Shown in pieces: positions 37,111 to 46,477 of a stretch of DNA of 64,000 nucleotides. The position numbers and the translations under genes were made by a program. Below the pieces are notes generated by a model. The model was not told the origin of the DNA. It ran no database searches and saw only the letters and a program-made list of their open reading frames with translations. How positions within the stretch are numbered: position 1 is the stretch's first letter; every line of letters begins with the position of its first letter. Source of the stretch: Nitrospira sp. (lineage in GTDB: Bacteria > Nitrospirota > Nitrospiria > Nitrospirales > Nitrospiraceae); assembly GCA_029194675.1 (NCBI GenBank), contig JARFXP010000005.1, positions 124,001 through 188,000 on the forward strand. Direction: 5' to 3'.

Positions 37111-37518
37111 TCAGCCCTGTGGTTTGAGCCCTTTCACGAACGTTACGATCTCCTCCATGGGTGCTCCCGGCCTAAACAGAGCCTTCACTCCGACCGCCGT
37201 GAGCGTGGACACATCCTCATCGGGGATGATTCCGCCGCCGAACAAGGCGATGTCTTCGGCATCCTGTTCTTTAAGGAGTTCGAGAACGCGACGGAACAGC
37301 GTCTTGTGCGCTCCTGAAAGAATGCTCAAACCGATCGCATCCACATCCTCTTGGATCGCCGTATTGACGATCTGCTCCGGCGTCTGATGCAATCCGGTAT
37401 AGATGACTTCCATTCCGGCGTCTCGCAAAGCACGCGCAATGAGCTTCACCCCTCGGTCATGCCCATCGAGGCCGACTTTGCCGATCAAAACACGAAGAGG
37501 AGCAATCGCTACCGTCAT
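37111..37518 (-). CDS. icmB: Cobalamin-binding small subunit of acyl-CoA mutase
   Basis: A 135-residue stand-alone B12 domain: [20 protein letters not shown] holds the DxHxxG motif whose His replaces dimethylbenzimidazole below cobalt; [12 protein letters not shown] and [11 protein letters not shown] are the SxL and GG motifs. It pairs with the mutase large subunit at 38807-40405, from which it is separated by a metallo-beta-lactamase gene. Symbol icmB rather than mcmB because the large subunit has isobutyryl-CoA mutase residues; the small subunit itself cannot distinguish the two. Start overlaps the previous stop by four bases (ATGA). Confidence 0.85.
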   Translation of the reverse strand: MTVAIAPLRVLIGKVGLDGHDRGVKLIARALRDAGMEVIYTGLHQTPEQIVNTAIQEDVDAIGLSILSGAHKTLFRRVLELLKEQDAEDIALFGGGIIPDEDVSTLTAVGVKALFRPGAPMEEIVTFVKGLKPQG

Positions 37519-38354
37519 GTTGCCACCTCCCGAAGATAATACTTGCCTTCCTGATCCCTCCGCACGTACCCAGCCTGAACCACTGGATCATGCTCGAAGA
37601 GCAGCAGCCATTGCTCTTCAAACGCCCGATCCAACACCCATCGTTTCGTCTCCATGGTCTGGATGGGGAAGAGATCGTAGCCCATGATGTAGGGAAGCGG
37701 CAGATGCGATACGGTCGGAATCAAGTCTCCTAGAAAAAAGGCAATCCGCCCTTCCGATTCGATCTTGACGCTCTGATGACAGCGCGTATGGCCGGCAGTA
37801 ACAACCGCTGTCACGCCTGGAATGAGTTCCGTATCGCCATGGAGGAATTCCCACTGATTGATGTGATCGATCGGTGTAAAGTTGTCCGGGCGGTAGCTGG
37901 CCTTGGTCCGTTCATTGGCGCGAGCCGCATCTTCAAACTCGCCATGCTGAATGAAGTATTTGGCGTTGGGAAAGGTGGGCACGACGGATCCGTCCTCTCG
38001 CATCGTGTTCCCGCCGGCATGGTCGAAATGCAGATGCGTGTTGATCACCAGATGGATGTCATCCGGTCCTAGGCCTAGTCGCTTCAATGATTCAAGGATC
38101 GTCGGCGTTCGCTCAACGGCGAACATACGGTGAAACTTCTCGTCTTCCTTAGGCCCCAGCCCCGTATCAACCAGGATGTTCTTGCCGTTCGCCCTGATTA
38201 ATAGAGCTGTGAGGCTGAGGGAGATCCGGTTCGACTCATCGGTGGGACAACATTTCTCCCACAAGACTTTCGGCACAACGCCAAACATGGCGCCGCCGTC
38301 CAGCCGGAAGCGGCCGTCACTTACGGGATAAATCTCAAACGCACCGAGTTTCAT
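37515..38354 (-). CDS. Metallo-beta-lactamase-fold hydrolase
   Basis: A 279-residue protein with the metal motif [11 protein letters not shown] (HxHxDH, near residue 105) and [12 protein letters not shown] (the third ligand), plus FFLGDLIP. The N terminus ([16 protein letters not shown]) resembles quorum-quenching and esterase-like MBL proteins. A thioesterase or lactonase role for a CoA pathway is possible but not shown. It is embedded between the mutase subunit genes and overlaps icmB by four bases, so it is probably co-expressed with the mutase. Confidence 0.85.
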   Translation of the reverse strand: MKLGAFEIYPVSDGRFRLDGGAMFGVVPKVLWEKCCPTDESNRISLSLTALLIRANGKNILVDTGLGPKEDEKFHRMFAVERTPTILESLKRLGLGPDDIHLVINTHLHFDHAGGNTMREDGSVVPTFPNAKYFIQHGEFEDAARANERTKASYRPDNFTPIDHINQWEFLHGDTELIPGVTAVVTAGHTRCHQSVKIESEGRIAFFLGDLIPTVSHLPLPYIMGYDLFPIQTMETKRWVLDRAFEEQWLLLFEHDPVVQAGYVRRDQEGKYYLREVAT

Positions 38355-38806
38355 GAGTAGCTCTCGACCGACTGTGTTTTTACCTCATCGACCTATTCTA
38401 CGGGTCCTGTCACGACAAACAGCCCCACCGTGCTCACTCCACCCATCCCCCTGTGGGACCCTTTCGTTGCGCGCGGTGGGGCGCCCCGTTCGCCGCGCCA
38501 CCCGTGATTTCCCATCGCCGCTTCTATTCGGCCCATTTCCTTCTAGCACCTTCTTCTTCCTTTCCCATTCCCCTAGCCCAAGTCGATCAGAGTGGTGGAA
38601 AGAGACATTGCGGGAAAGCCGTGCTGGTGTGCGTAGAGAACGAACGAGCGAGGGCCGACAGCTCATGGCTGTACCTTCAGTCATGAGCAGATCGGAATAC
38701 CCCCACGTTTCCACGTGGGGGATAGGGGGCACCGCAGCCGTTCTTCCGTGCACTACAGCAGCTAGGCGAACACGCAAAGAATCGGCTTCACCACTCTGAT
38801 CGACCC
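38355..38806. other. Gap inside the catabolic cluster
   Basis: About 450 bases, the largest gap in the minus-strand supercluster. It holds the hairpin at 38700-38721 and no credible gene. A new promoter for the MBL-icmB-leucine genes could lie here. Confidence 0.45.
38700..38721 (-). terminator. Strong hairpin downstream of the mutase gene
   Basis: CCCCCACGT-TTCC-ACGTGGGGG is a perfect nine-base stem with a four-base loop, 86 bases past the icmA stop in its direction. There is no T-run after it, so it may be an mRNA-stabilising or partial termination structure rather than a classical terminator. Confidence 0.45.
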
Positions 38807-40405
38807 TCATAACACCACCGGATCCCGATACATGCCCAAGACTTCTTTCAATGCCAGGCAAATTTCACCTAACGTCGCCTTGGCCTTCACCGCGTCGATG
38901 AGATACGGCATCACATTCTCGCCACACGTGGCTGCTTCCTGCAGTGCCTCGACGGCGCCGGCCATTTTGAAGGAGTCGCGAGACTTCCGCAGGTCCGAAA
39001 GACGTGCCACCTGGTCATTCTCAACATCCTGCCCGATCTTGAGGATCGGGATCTGGCGTGCTTCCGGTTCCACATACTCGTTGACCCCCACGATGATTCG
39101 CTCCTTCTGTTCCACCTCACGTAGGTACCGTTGCGCGGCGTCGAGGATTTCACGCTGGGGGAAGCCCCGCTCGATGGCCCTGACCATGCCGCCCATCTCG
39201 TCCAACCGACGAAAGTAACCCAGCGCCGCCTCTTCGAGGCGATTAGTAAGGGTCTCGACATAATAGGAGCCGCCGAGAGGATCAACGGTATTGGTGACCT
39301 CGCTCTCCTGCGCGATGATCTGCTGGGTGCGCAGCGCGAGTTTCACCGCGTCTTCGGTCGGCAGCGCGAGCGTTTCGTCCATCGAATTGGTATGGAGGGA
39401 CTGTGTGCCACCCATGACGGCCGCGAGGGCCTGAATCGTCGTCCGGACCACGTTGTTCATGGGCTGTTGCGCCGTGAGTGAACAGCCGGCCGTCTGCGCG
39501 TGGCAGCGAAGTTGCGCCGAGCGGGGATCGGAGGGCCGATACCGACGCGTCATTTCGCGAGCCCACAGTCGACGGGCGGCACGGAACTTGGCGATCTCCT
39601 CAAAGAAGTCGTTGTGGGCATTGAAAAAGAACGAGAGCTGCGGAGCGAACCGGTCCACGGGTAGACCCGCTTTGACCGCCGCATCCACGTAGGTGAGACC
39701 GTCGTAGAGGGTAAAGGCCAATTCTTGCACCGCAGTCGAGCCGGCTTCCCGGATGTGATACCCGCTGATGCTGACCGGATGCCACTTGGGCACATACTCG
39801 GCGCAGTACGCGATGGTGTCGGTGATCAGGCGGAGTGAAGGATCAGGCGGAAAGAGCCACTCTTTCTGAGCGATGTATTCTTTCAGAATATCGTTCTGCA
39901 ACGTGCCGTCCAGCCGCTCGAGACCGATGCCGCGCTTCACCGCGACCGCGAGATACATCGCGAAGATCACGGCGGCCGGACCGTTGATCGTCATCGAGGT
40001 GGTGACTTGCTCAAGCGGAATGCCGTCGAACAGTCGCTCCATGTCATCGAGCGAGGAGATCGCGACGCCGCAATGACCGACCTCACCGTGAGCGCGGGGA
40101 TCATCTGCGTCGATTCCCATCAACGTCGGCATGTCGAACGCCACGCTCAGTCCGTTTTGTCCATGCTGGAGGAGGTATTTGAATCGGCGATTCGTGTCCT
40201 CCGCCGATCCGAATCCGGCGAATTGCCGCATCGTCCAGAGCCGGCCGCGATACATGGTCGGATGCACGCCTCGTGTGTACGGAAACTCACCCGGTGCTCC
40301 AAGTTCTTCCTCGGGCGACCAGTCCTTCAGATCGTTATGGGTATACACAGGGTTGATGCCGAATGCCGAAAGAGAGGTGAATCGCGGTTTACGTTCTTGC
40401 ATCAT
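38807..40405 (-). CDS. icmA: B12-dependent acyl-CoA mutase large subunit, isobutyryl-CoA mutase type
   Basis: A 532-residue mutase barrel without its own B12 domain. [53 protein letters not shown] and [20 protein letters not shown] are diagnostic of the methylmalonyl/isobutyryl-CoA mutase family. Two residues set substrate choice: methylmalonyl-CoA mutase has Tyr89/Arg207, isobutyryl-CoA mutase Phe80/Gln198. Here the aligned residues are Phe62 (WTMRQF) and Gln180 (EYIAQKEW), again exactly 118 apart, so I call isobutyryl-CoA mutase, which interconverts isobutyryl-CoA and n-butyryl-CoA. Lack of a carboxylate-binding Arg argues against methylmalonyl-CoA. ATG 40402, six bases after GGAG, is an alternative start. 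Confidence 0.85.
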   Translation of the reverse strand: MMQERKPRFTSLSAFGINPVYTHNDLKDWSPEEELGAPGEFPYTRGVHPTMYRGRLWTMRQFAGFGSAEDTNRRFKYLLQHGQNGLSVAFDMPTLMGIDADDPRAHGEVGHCGVAISSLDDMERLFDGIPLEQVTTSMTINGPAAVIFAMYLAVAVKRGIGLERLDGTLQNDILKEYIAQKEWLFPPDPSLRLITDTIAYCAEYVPKWHPVSISGYHIREAGSTAVQELAFTLYDGLTYVDAAVKAGLPVDRFAPQLSFFFNAHNDFFEEIAKFRAARRLWAREMTRRYRPSDPRSAQLRCHAQTAGCSLTAQQPMNNVVRTTIQALAAVMGGTQSLHTNSMDETLALPTEDAVKLALRTQQIIAQESEVTNTVDPLGGSYYVETLTNRLEEAALGYFRRLDEMGGMVRAIERGFPQREILDAAQRYLREVEQKERIIVGVNEYVEPEARQIPILKIGQDVENDQVARLSDLRKSRDSFKMAGAVEALQEAATCGENVMPYLIDAVKAKATLGEICLALKEVLGMYRDPVVL

Positions 40406-40441
40406 CTGCTCCGGATCGTGGCGAGGAACCGGGGATCAAGA

Positions 40442-41338
40442 TCAGAACCTGCTTATGGCTGCCTGCTGTTCGTTACTCCCTTCATAGACGTAGAACCCGC
40501 GGCCGCTCTTCCTCCCAAGCCACCCTGCTTCAACATACTGGCGGAGCAAGGGGCAGGGACGGAATTTGGGATCGTTCAAGTCCTGACACAGAACATCGCC
40601 GATGGCCAACACTGTATCCAGGCCGATCCGGTCGGCAAGGGCCAACGGTCCCACGGGATGATTGGCGCCGGCAGTCATGGCCAGATCAATGTCCTCGGCA
40701 GATGCAACATCCTCTTCCAGCACGAAAACGGCCTCATTGATCATGGGAATCAGGACGCGGTTCACGATGAATCCCGGTACATCTTTAGCCAAGACGGGCG
40801 TTTTCCCCAAGCGCTTTGCCAAGTCGAGCACAAGTTGCGTCGTTTGTTCGGTTGTTTCCAGTCCGCGAACAACCTCCACGAGTCTCATCACCGGTGCTGG
40901 GTTCATAAAATGGAAACCCACAACACGGTCCGGCCGGCCGGAGGCGGCTCCTAACTTCGTGATTGAAATGGATGAGGTATTGGTCGCGAACACTGCCTGC
41001 GGCACGCAGACTCGATTCAATTGGGCGAAGAGGTCTCGCTTCATAGCGAGATCTTCCGGAATCGCTTCGATGACCAACTGTACGTCCCGCAAGCGGTCGA
41101 GCTTGACCGATGGGTGAATGAGAGCCAGCACCTCCCCTGCTTGACGGTCGGTGAGGCTCCCTCGCGAAACTGCACGTTCCAATCCGACACGTATCTTGGA
41201 GATGGCCTCCGCTAACGGCGGCTCGGCAACGTCCACAAGGAAGACATGGTACCCGGCAGTGGCGCACACTTGACCAATGCCGCGGCCCATCTGGCCCGCT
41301 CCGACAATGCCGATCATCCCTATGTCGTCGAGTTTCAT
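40442..41338 (-). CDS. 3-hydroxybutyryl-CoA dehydrogenase
   Basis: A 298-residue single-unit 3-hydroxyacyl-CoA dehydrogenase; I use ATG 41338 (MKLDDIGMIGIVGAG). GIVGAGQMGRGIGQVCATAG is the NAD-binding fold, FATNTSSISIT and VVGFHFMNPAPVMRLVEVV hold the catalytic Ser and His, and PVLAKDVPGFIVNRVLIPMI ends the core. Butyrate-type enzymes have this length. Directly upstream of the isobutyryl-CoA mutase gene (36 bases), it would oxidise the 3-hydroxybutyryl-CoA that arises once butyryl-CoA enters beta-oxidation. Confidence 0.9.
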   Translation of the reverse strand: MKLDDIGMIGIVGAGQMGRGIGQVCATAGYHVFLVDVAEPPLAEAISKIRVGLERAVSRGSLTDRQAGEVLALIHPSVKLDRLRDVQLVIEAIPEDLAMKRDLFAQLNRVCVPQAVFATNTSSISITKLGAASGRPDRVVGFHFMNPAPVMRLVEVVRGLETTEQTTQLVLDLAKRLGKTPVLAKDVPGFIVNRVLIPMINEAVFVLEEDVASAEDIDLAMTAGANHPVGPLALADRIGLDTVLAIGDVLCQDLNDPKFRPCPLLRQYVEAGWLGRKSGRGFYVYEGSNEQQAAISRF

Positions 41339-41437
41339 GGCAAGAAACCACCACCTTCGCTCGTTACTCCGACCGGCTGAACCGGCCGTTAAAACTCGTC
41401 CGCACGGCGCCGACGATCCCTGCACGTGAGGTCCGGT

Positions 41438-42586
41438 TCACAAGATCTGCTCCCAATGGCTCTGTTCGAGATACTGTTTCACTTTTGCCATGAATTGATC
41501 CGCCGTTGCACCGTCGATGACCCGATGGTCGAAGGACAGGCTGAGGTAGCCCGTCGGTCGAATGGCAATCGCATCGTCAATGATGACGGCACGTTTCTGA
41601 ATGGCGCCGATGCCCAAAATCGCGATTTGCGGCTGATGGATGATCGGGGTGCTGAACAAGCTGCCGAACCCGCCATGGTTCGTGATTGTGAACGTCCCGC
41701 CCTGAACCGCTTCAGGATTCAACTTTTTGGACCTGGCCCGTTCGGCGAGATCACCGATTTCTTTCGACAGCTGCGTCAGTCCTTTTCGATCGGCATACCG
41801 AATAACCGGCACCAATAGCCCGTCATCGAGCGCTGTGGCGATCCCCACGTGGATATCTTTCTTCACCACGATGCCTTGCTCACTCCATGACGAATTCACG
41901 ACTGGTACCTCGCGAATGGCTCTCGTCGCGGAACGGATCACAAACGGAAGATAGGTGAGGTTTCGACCTTCCCTGAATTTGACGATGTTCGAAAAATCGG
42001 CCTCGAAAAAGGTGGTGACGTGGGCTGACGTCTGTTTGCTCTTGACCATCCGATCGGCGATGGTCTTGCGCATCTGCGTGAAGGGCAGAAGTTCTTCGCC
42101 CATGGAAACCTCGTCACCCGCAGCGGCGACTGTGATCTGAGAACCGCGCTGAGCGAGACAGTCGAGCACATCCTTCTTGGTTACCCGGCCGCCGACCCCG
42201 GTCCCCTTCACCTGTGAAAGATCGATGCCGCGCTCCTTCGCCAGCTGCCGGACCGCCGGGGAATGATGTTGTTCGCCCGCTGGAGTCGGTTCCATGGGAC
42301 GGACAACCACCCCCCCGACCCGATTGATCACTTCCGACGGCGGAGCACTCTCGATTCGGGCCAGCAAGCTTCCGACAGGAACCGTCTGCCCCTCATGCAC
42401 GACGATCTCATTCAACAAGCCTGTGGCAGGCGAGGGAATTTCTAATGTCACCTTTTCAGTTTCGACTTCCAAGAGGGACTCGTCCTTCTGAATCAGCCCT
42501 CCGACCGGGACGAGCCACTTGACCACCGTTCCCTCGGCGATGCTCTCTCCAAGCTGCGGCATGATGATCTCGGTAGCCATGCTCAA
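41438..42586 (-). CDS. 2-oxoacid dehydrogenase E2 (branched-chain dihydrolipoyl acyltransferase)
   Basis: A 382-residue protein: lipoyl domain with Lys45 in EVETEKVTLEIPSP, linker, peripheral-subunit-binding domain (SPAVRQLAKERGIDLSQVKG), and catalytic domain ending with SLSFDHRVIDGATADQFM, in which His and Asp are catalytic. It forms the core that receives acyl groups from E1 (the two genes upstream) and passes them to CoA. The surrounding leucine/valine pathway genes make branched-chain 2-oxoacids the likely substrates. E3 (dihydrolipoamide dehydrogenase) is not in the window. Confidence 0.92.
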   Translation of the reverse strand: MSMATEIIMPQLGESIAEGTVVKWLVPVGGLIQKDESLLEVETEKVTLEIPSPATGLLNEIVVHEGQTVPVGSLLARIESAPPSEVINRVGGVVVRPMEPTPAGEQHHSPAVRQLAKERGIDLSQVKGTGVGGRVTKKDVLDCLAQRGSQITVAAAGDEVSMGEELLPFTQMRKTIADRMVKSKQTSAHVTTFFEADFSNIVKFREGRNLTYLPFVIRSATRAIREVPVVNSSWSEQGIVVKKDIHVGIATALDDGLLVPVIRYADRKGLTQLSKEIGDLAERARSKKLNPEAVQGGTFTITNHGGFGSLFSTPIIHQPQIAILGIGAIQKRAVIIDDAIAIRPTGYLSLSFDHRVIDGATADQFMAKVKQYLEQSHWEQIL

Positions 42587-42680
42587 GTGTTGAGTGATGA
42601 GTGCTGCGGACTGAGATGGGCATCTAGCAAATGTGCGGGGCCTTGGTGCTCAGTCCTCATAACACAGTCCTCAGCCCTTT

Positions 42681-43676
42681 TTAGTACGCCGCCAACTTCC
42701 GCGCTGCTGAGACGATGTCGCTCGTCTTCGGGAGGAAAAACTCCTCCAGCGGCGGACTGAAGGGCACCGGCGTGTCCGGCGGTGCGATACGCACAATCGG
42801 CCCATCCAAGCAATCGAAACAGTCTTCAGCCAACAGTGCTGCGATTTCGGCTCCGATACCGCCGGTCTTGTTGTCTTCATGCAGAAGAATGACTTTGCTG
42901 GTCTTGCGTACCGACGAATAGATTGTTTCCTTGTCGAGCGGGATCAATGTGCGCAAGTCGACCACTTCCAGGTCGATCCCTTCCTTGGTCAATGCCTGAG
43001 CGGCCTCGAGCGCCAGGTGCACCATTGCGCCGTACGTGATGACCGAGATATCGTTCCCGACCCGTTTCACATCGGCCTTTCCAAGCGGCACAACGAAGTC
43101 TTCCTTAGGCAAGGCAGATTTGATGCGCCGGTAGAGAAATTTGTGCTCGAAGTAGATCACCGGGTTAGGGTCGCGAATCGCTGCCTTGAGGAGCCCCTTG
43201 GCGTCGTATGGTGTAGACGGGGCGACCAGCTTGAGCCCGGGTGAATGGAAGAACCAGCCTTCCGGACATTCAGAATGGAACGGCCCACCATGCACACCAC
43301 CGCCGAACGGTGCGCGGATAACCATAGGCACCGCGGCTCCCCATCGATAATGATTCTTGGCCGCCACCTCGGTGATCTGGTCGAAAGCGCAGGAGATGAA
43401 GTCCGCAAACTGCATCTCCACCACCGGACGCAGACCCATCATGGCCGCACCAATGGCTGCGCCGACAAAACCGGACTCGGCCAACGGCGTATCTAAAACC
43501 CGCCATTCGCCGTATTTTTGGAGAAAGCCTTCGGTGATCTTGAAGGCACCCCCGTATGTGCCGACATCTTCCCCCATCAGAAACACCCGTTCATCTCGAG
43601 CCATTTCCTCATCCAAGGCTTGTGAAATCGCCTCCAGGTAACTGACTTCCTCGGTCGCTTGAGCCATGGCCACCAT
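42681..43676 (-). CDS. 2-oxoacid dehydrogenase E1 beta subunit
   Basis: A 331-residue protein started at 43676 (MVAMAQATEEVSYLEAIS), after GAAGGAG. RVFLMGEDVGTYGGAFKIT, LDTPLAESGFVGAAIGAA and GGGVHGGPFHSECPEGWFFH are typical of E1 beta, and VILLHEDNKTGGIGAEI follows in the C-terminal half. It forms the alpha2-beta2 decarboxylase with the gene 33 bases upstream. It matches both pyruvate and branched-chain types; the operon favours branched-chain. Confidence 0.92.
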   Translation of the reverse strand: MVAMAQATEEVSYLEAISQALDEEMARDERVFLMGEDVGTYGGAFKITEGFLQKYGEWRVLDTPLAESGFVGAAIGAAMMGLRPVVEMQFADFISCAFDQITEVAAKNHYRWGAAVPMVIRAPFGGGVHGGPFHSECPEGWFFHSPGLKLVAPSTPYDAKGLLKAAIRDPNPVIYFEHKFLYRRIKSALPKEDFVVPLGKADVKRVGNDISVITYGAMVHLALEAAQALTKEGIDLEVVDLRTLIPLDKETIYSSVRKTSKVILLHEDNKTGGIGAEIAALLAEDCFDCLDGPIVRIAPPDTPVPFSPPLEEFFLPKTSDIVSAARKLAAY

Positions 43677-43709
43677 AACTGAGGCTCCTTCTGGGCCGAA
43701 AGCCAACCG

Positions 43710-44708
43710 CTAATAGCTGTCAGCTCCGTCCGCGAACACGCCTTCCAACATTTCCGGTCCTTCCGGCAGAGGACTCTGTTCCGCAAATTCCACACCGGTC
43801 TCGACTTCGTTCTTTACGCGTTCGGCTACTCTTTGGAAATACGATTCCTCGGCATAGCCGAGTTCTCTGAGCAGCCTCTCGGCTTTCAGGATCGGATCTT
43901 TCTTCTTCCAGTCCTCCAACAGTTCACGTGGCACGTATTTGGCCGGATCATGTTCGGAATGGCCGTGCATCCGCATCGTTTTGAACTCAAGAAAGGTCGG
44001 CCCTTCCCCCTCACGGGCGATTGCAATCGCCCGTTTTGCCGCCAGATAGACCGCCGCCACATCGTTACCGTCCACAATCTCACCGGGCATGCCATAGGCC
44101 TTGGCTCGATCCACGACGTTCGAGATCGCCATCTGCAGACGAAGCGGCGTCGAGTAAGCATATTGGTTGTTGGTACAGAAAAAAACGACGGGGAGCTTCC
44201 GCACCGCCGCAAAATTCATCGCCTCGTGAAAATCGCCCCTGCTGGATCCTCCATCACCGGTTCCCGTAAAGACCACGCGCGATTCGCCTCTAATCTTGAA
44301 GGCCAGAGCTGCACCGGCTGCCACCGGCAGGTTGTCTGCCAAATGGCTGACAAATCCGAAGACTCCTCGCCTGAGATCTCCCATGTGCACATTCCCGTCT
44401 TTTCCTTTGGTCGGCCCGGTCCTCTTCCCAAGATACTGGGCGAGGATCTCGCCGGTCGTGAAGCCCCGAATGAGGAAAGCCCCCATGTCCCGGTGATACG
44501 GAGCGATGACATCATCTCGCTCCAGCGCGGAGGCATATCCGACGGCAATCGCTTCCATTCCATGACTGGTGTAGACCCCGCCGACGATACGTCCCTGTCT
44601 GTAGAGTGCTGTGATCCTCTCCTCAAGCGCTCGGGTGAGCCTGAGGTAGTGGTGCATCTGGAGCATGTCGTCTCGCTTGATCTCTTTGGCGATGTCGGCA
44701 ACATCCAT
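43710..44708 (-). CDS. 2-oxoacid dehydrogenase E1 alpha subunit
   Basis: A 332-residue thiamine-diphosphate enzyme: TGTGDGGSSRGDFHEAMNFA through CTNNQYAYST is the TPP/magnesium motif, FKTMRMHGHSEHDPAKYVP is the flexible loop that in mammalian BCKDH carries regulatory sites, and GGVYTSHGMEAIAVGYA precedes them. It decarboxylates the 2-oxoacid and transfers the acyl group to E2 lipoate. It begins the E1 alpha-E1 beta-E2 block, 21 bases after the phosphoribosyltransferase-like gene. Confidence 0.92.
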   Translation of the reverse strand: MDVADIAKEIKRDDMLQMHHYLRLTRALEERITALYRQGRIVGGVYTSHGMEAIAVGYASALERDDVIAPYHRDMGAFLIRGFTTGEILAQYLGKRTGPTKGKDGNVHMGDLRRGVFGFVSHLADNLPVAAGAALAFKIRGESRVVFTGTGDGGSSRGDFHEAMNFAAVRKLPVVFFCTNNQYAYSTPLRLQMAISNVVDRAKAYGMPGEIVDGNDVAAVYLAAKRAIAIAREGEGPTFLEFKTMRMHGHSEHDPAKYVPRELLEDWKKKDPILKAERLLRELGYAEESYFQRVAERVKNEVETGVEFAEQSPLPEGPEMLEGVFADGADSY

Positions 44709-44729
44709 GACAACCTCCGAATCGCTGAC

Positions 44730-45482
44730 TTACAAGGCCGGCATGTCATTCCATGACAACAAGGGTTTGTGTGCCCGGCATAGAGGACAGTGTGCGGGCT
44801 CCCACTGCGGCATGTCGAGATCCGTCGTGTAGTAGAATGGATACTGTGCGATTAATTCATTCATCAGCGGGAACTGGCCGCTGTCGCGGCGGGCAAAGAC
44901 CAGCAAACCTGCCAAGAGCCCTCCATTGTCCGTGATGACCTTGCCGAGTTTGCTGACACAATTGCCGCGCGTGGTGACATCGTTGAGAGCCACAAAACGT
45001 TCGCCGGCTTTGATCGCACCGACCGCAATGTCCGTTCCGATCCGTCCTGTCTGGCAGCTGTACGGTGTCAGTACCACTCGCAATCCCATCGTGTCATCCA
45101 AGACCTCTGCGATTCCTCGTGCAAGTAATTCCGCGGTCGAGCTGGTCGCCATGAGCCCGGTGATTGGATGGTGTTGAAACGTCTGTTTGATCCAGGCCGC
45201 CATATCGACGACCAACCGTTTGATCAATTCCGGAAAACGCGCGATCGATTCGAACCGTAGGTATGTACCCGTGTGATGACCTGACACGACCTCCACATGG
45301 GTATCGAAGTAGACGGATCGAGATGTACGGAGAATCCCCAGAATGTCCTTCTTTGTCAGAATGGTATGCGAACCGACACGGATAAGGCTTGTCAGCTTTG
45401 CATCGATCGCCGACTCGTCATAGAGCTTTCGATGCCGTTCCGCCATCTCTGCGAGAGCCTGCTCAGCCGTGCCGACCGACAT
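44730..45482 (-). CDS. Phosphoribosyltransferase-like protein in a catabolic operon
   Basis: A 250-residue protein, start chosen at 45482 after GGGGGTG. The central part resembles orotate-type phosphoribosyltransferases: MATSSTAELLARGIAEVL (substrate loop), GRIGTDIAVGAIKAGERFVA and ALNDVTTRGNCVSKLGKVI in the place of the PRPP motif, which usually has two acidic residues before the threonines (one here). The C terminus has CPLCRAHKPLLSW, possibly a metal site with another Cys or His. Two bases separate it from the FAH gene. A role in nucleotide metabolism does not fit the neighbours; it may be a regulator that senses PRPP or a nucleotide. Confidence 0.6.
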   Translation of the reverse strand: MSVGTAEQALAEMAERHRKLYDESAIDAKLTSLIRVGSHTILTKKDILGILRTSRSVYFDTHVEVVSGHHTGTYLRFESIARFPELIKRLVVDMAAWIKQTFQHHPITGLMATSSTAELLARGIAEVLDDTMGLRVVLTPYSCQTGRIGTDIAVGAIKAGERFVALNDVTTRGNCVSKLGKVITDNGGLLAGLLVFARRDSGQFPLMNELIAQYPFYYTTDLDMPQWEPAHCPLCRAHKPLLSWNDMPAL

Positions 45483-45484
45483 CT

Positions 45485-46477
45485 TCACCCCCTTTCTGCT
45501 TCACTCACCACACAGGTTCTGAGAACGCCGACCGGCTGGATTTCCAGCTCCACCACATCACCCGGCTTCAGGTAGCGATCCATTTCCAAGCCACATCCCC
45601 CTCCGACCGTTCCCGAACCGAAGACATCGCCCGGATAAATAGTTTCGCCTCGCGACACATGCGCGATCATCTGGGGAAAAGACCAGTGGATGGTCCCGAA
45701 TCGCCCCCGCGACCACTCTTCTCCGTTCACCCTGGCAATCATCGTCAATGCACCGAGGTCGGCAATCTCATCGGGAGTCACGAGACAGGGACCCATCGCG
45801 GTTGCGAAGTCCTTACCCTTGGCCGGCCCAAGCCGACAAGCCATTTCTTGGAATTGAATGTCGCGCGCGCTGAAATCGTTCATGATCGTGTAACCGGCGA
45901 TGTAGTGCTCTGCCTGCCGTTCGGGAATGTCTCTGCCCTTGCGCCCGACTACACAGGCGAGTTCCAGCTCATAGTCCAGCTTCGTCGTGTCGAGCGGCCA
46001 GGCTAGAGTCTCGTCCGGCCCGATGATCGTACGATGGTTTCCCTTGTAGTAGACCGGCATTTTGTACCACTCCGGTGGGATCGGCTGCCCCCGCTTCTTC
46101 GATGTCGCAGCAATATGTTCTTCAAACGCGATAAAATCGCGAAGCGAAGGCGGATTGGGAAGGGGAGCGGAGAGTTGAACATCGGTGGCTGAATAGACGA
46201 TCGTTCCCCCCGCAGGGCCTTTGACTGAAGCGGGAAGTGCTGTTACGTAATCTTTCGCCCGACACGCTGCCGCGATTGTCGAAGCTCCTCCTTCGAGGAA
46301 CTCCAACATCGTCGATGGAATCTGCGCATCGGCCAGGCGACGTGGTTGCGCTTCCTGTTGATCTGCCAACCAACGGGCATAGGCCATGTTCAAGTCCACG
46401 ACCTGTTGATGGTGTATCGCTCCTACCCTCGTGAAGGTGCCGAGAGAGGTTCTGACTCGGAAACTAACGAGCCTCAT
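45485..46477 (-). CDS. Fumarylacetoacetate hydrolase family protein
   Basis: A 330-residue protein starting at 46477 (MRLVSFRV), overlapping the dioxygenase stop (ATGA). LRDFIAFEEHI begins the catalytic domain; YELELACVVGRKGRDIP and TIMNDFSARDIQFQEM hold the metal-binding acidic residues, and VFGSGTVGGGCGLEMDRYLK closes the site. With homogentisate dioxygenase next door it probably hydrolyses fumarylacetoacetate to fumarate and acetoacetate. A maleylacetoacetate isomerase is not seen here. Confidence 0.88.
   Translation of the reverse strand: MRLVSFRVRTSLGTFTRVGAIHHQQVVDLNMAYARWLADQQEAQPRRLADAQIPSTMLEFLEGGASTIAAACRAKDYVTALPASVKGPAGGTIVYSATDVQLSAPLPNPPSLRDFIAFEEHIAATSKKRGQPIPPEWYKMPVYYKGNHRTIIGPDETLAWPLDTTKLDYELELACVVGRKGRDIPERQAEHYIAGYTIMNDFSARDIQFQEMACRLGPAKGKDFATAMGPCLVTPDEIADLGALTMIARVNGEEWSRGRFGTIHWSFPQMIAHVSRGETIYPGDVFGSGTVGGGCGLEMDRYLKPGDVVELEIQPVGVLRTCVVSEAERG

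Noticed and set aside
38385..38861. A 158-codon minus-strand frame running from the mutase 3' end through the gap
   Set aside because: Its start lies inside icmA in another frame and its composition is Arg/Gly-rich nonsense; the gap hairpin falls within it.
38807..40405. Annotation of this gene as methylmalonyl-CoA mutase
   Set aside because: The two residues that bind the methylmalonyl group are Phe and Gln, as in isobutyryl-CoA mutase, not Tyr and Arg.
40007..40954. A 315-codon plus-strand frame across the mutase and hydroxybutyryl-CoA dehydrogenase genes
   Set aside because: Antisense to two strongly supported genes, with no protein-like features.
43833..44756. A 307-codon plus-strand frame opposite E1 alpha
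   Set aside because: Shadow of a gene with intact TPP motif on the other strand.
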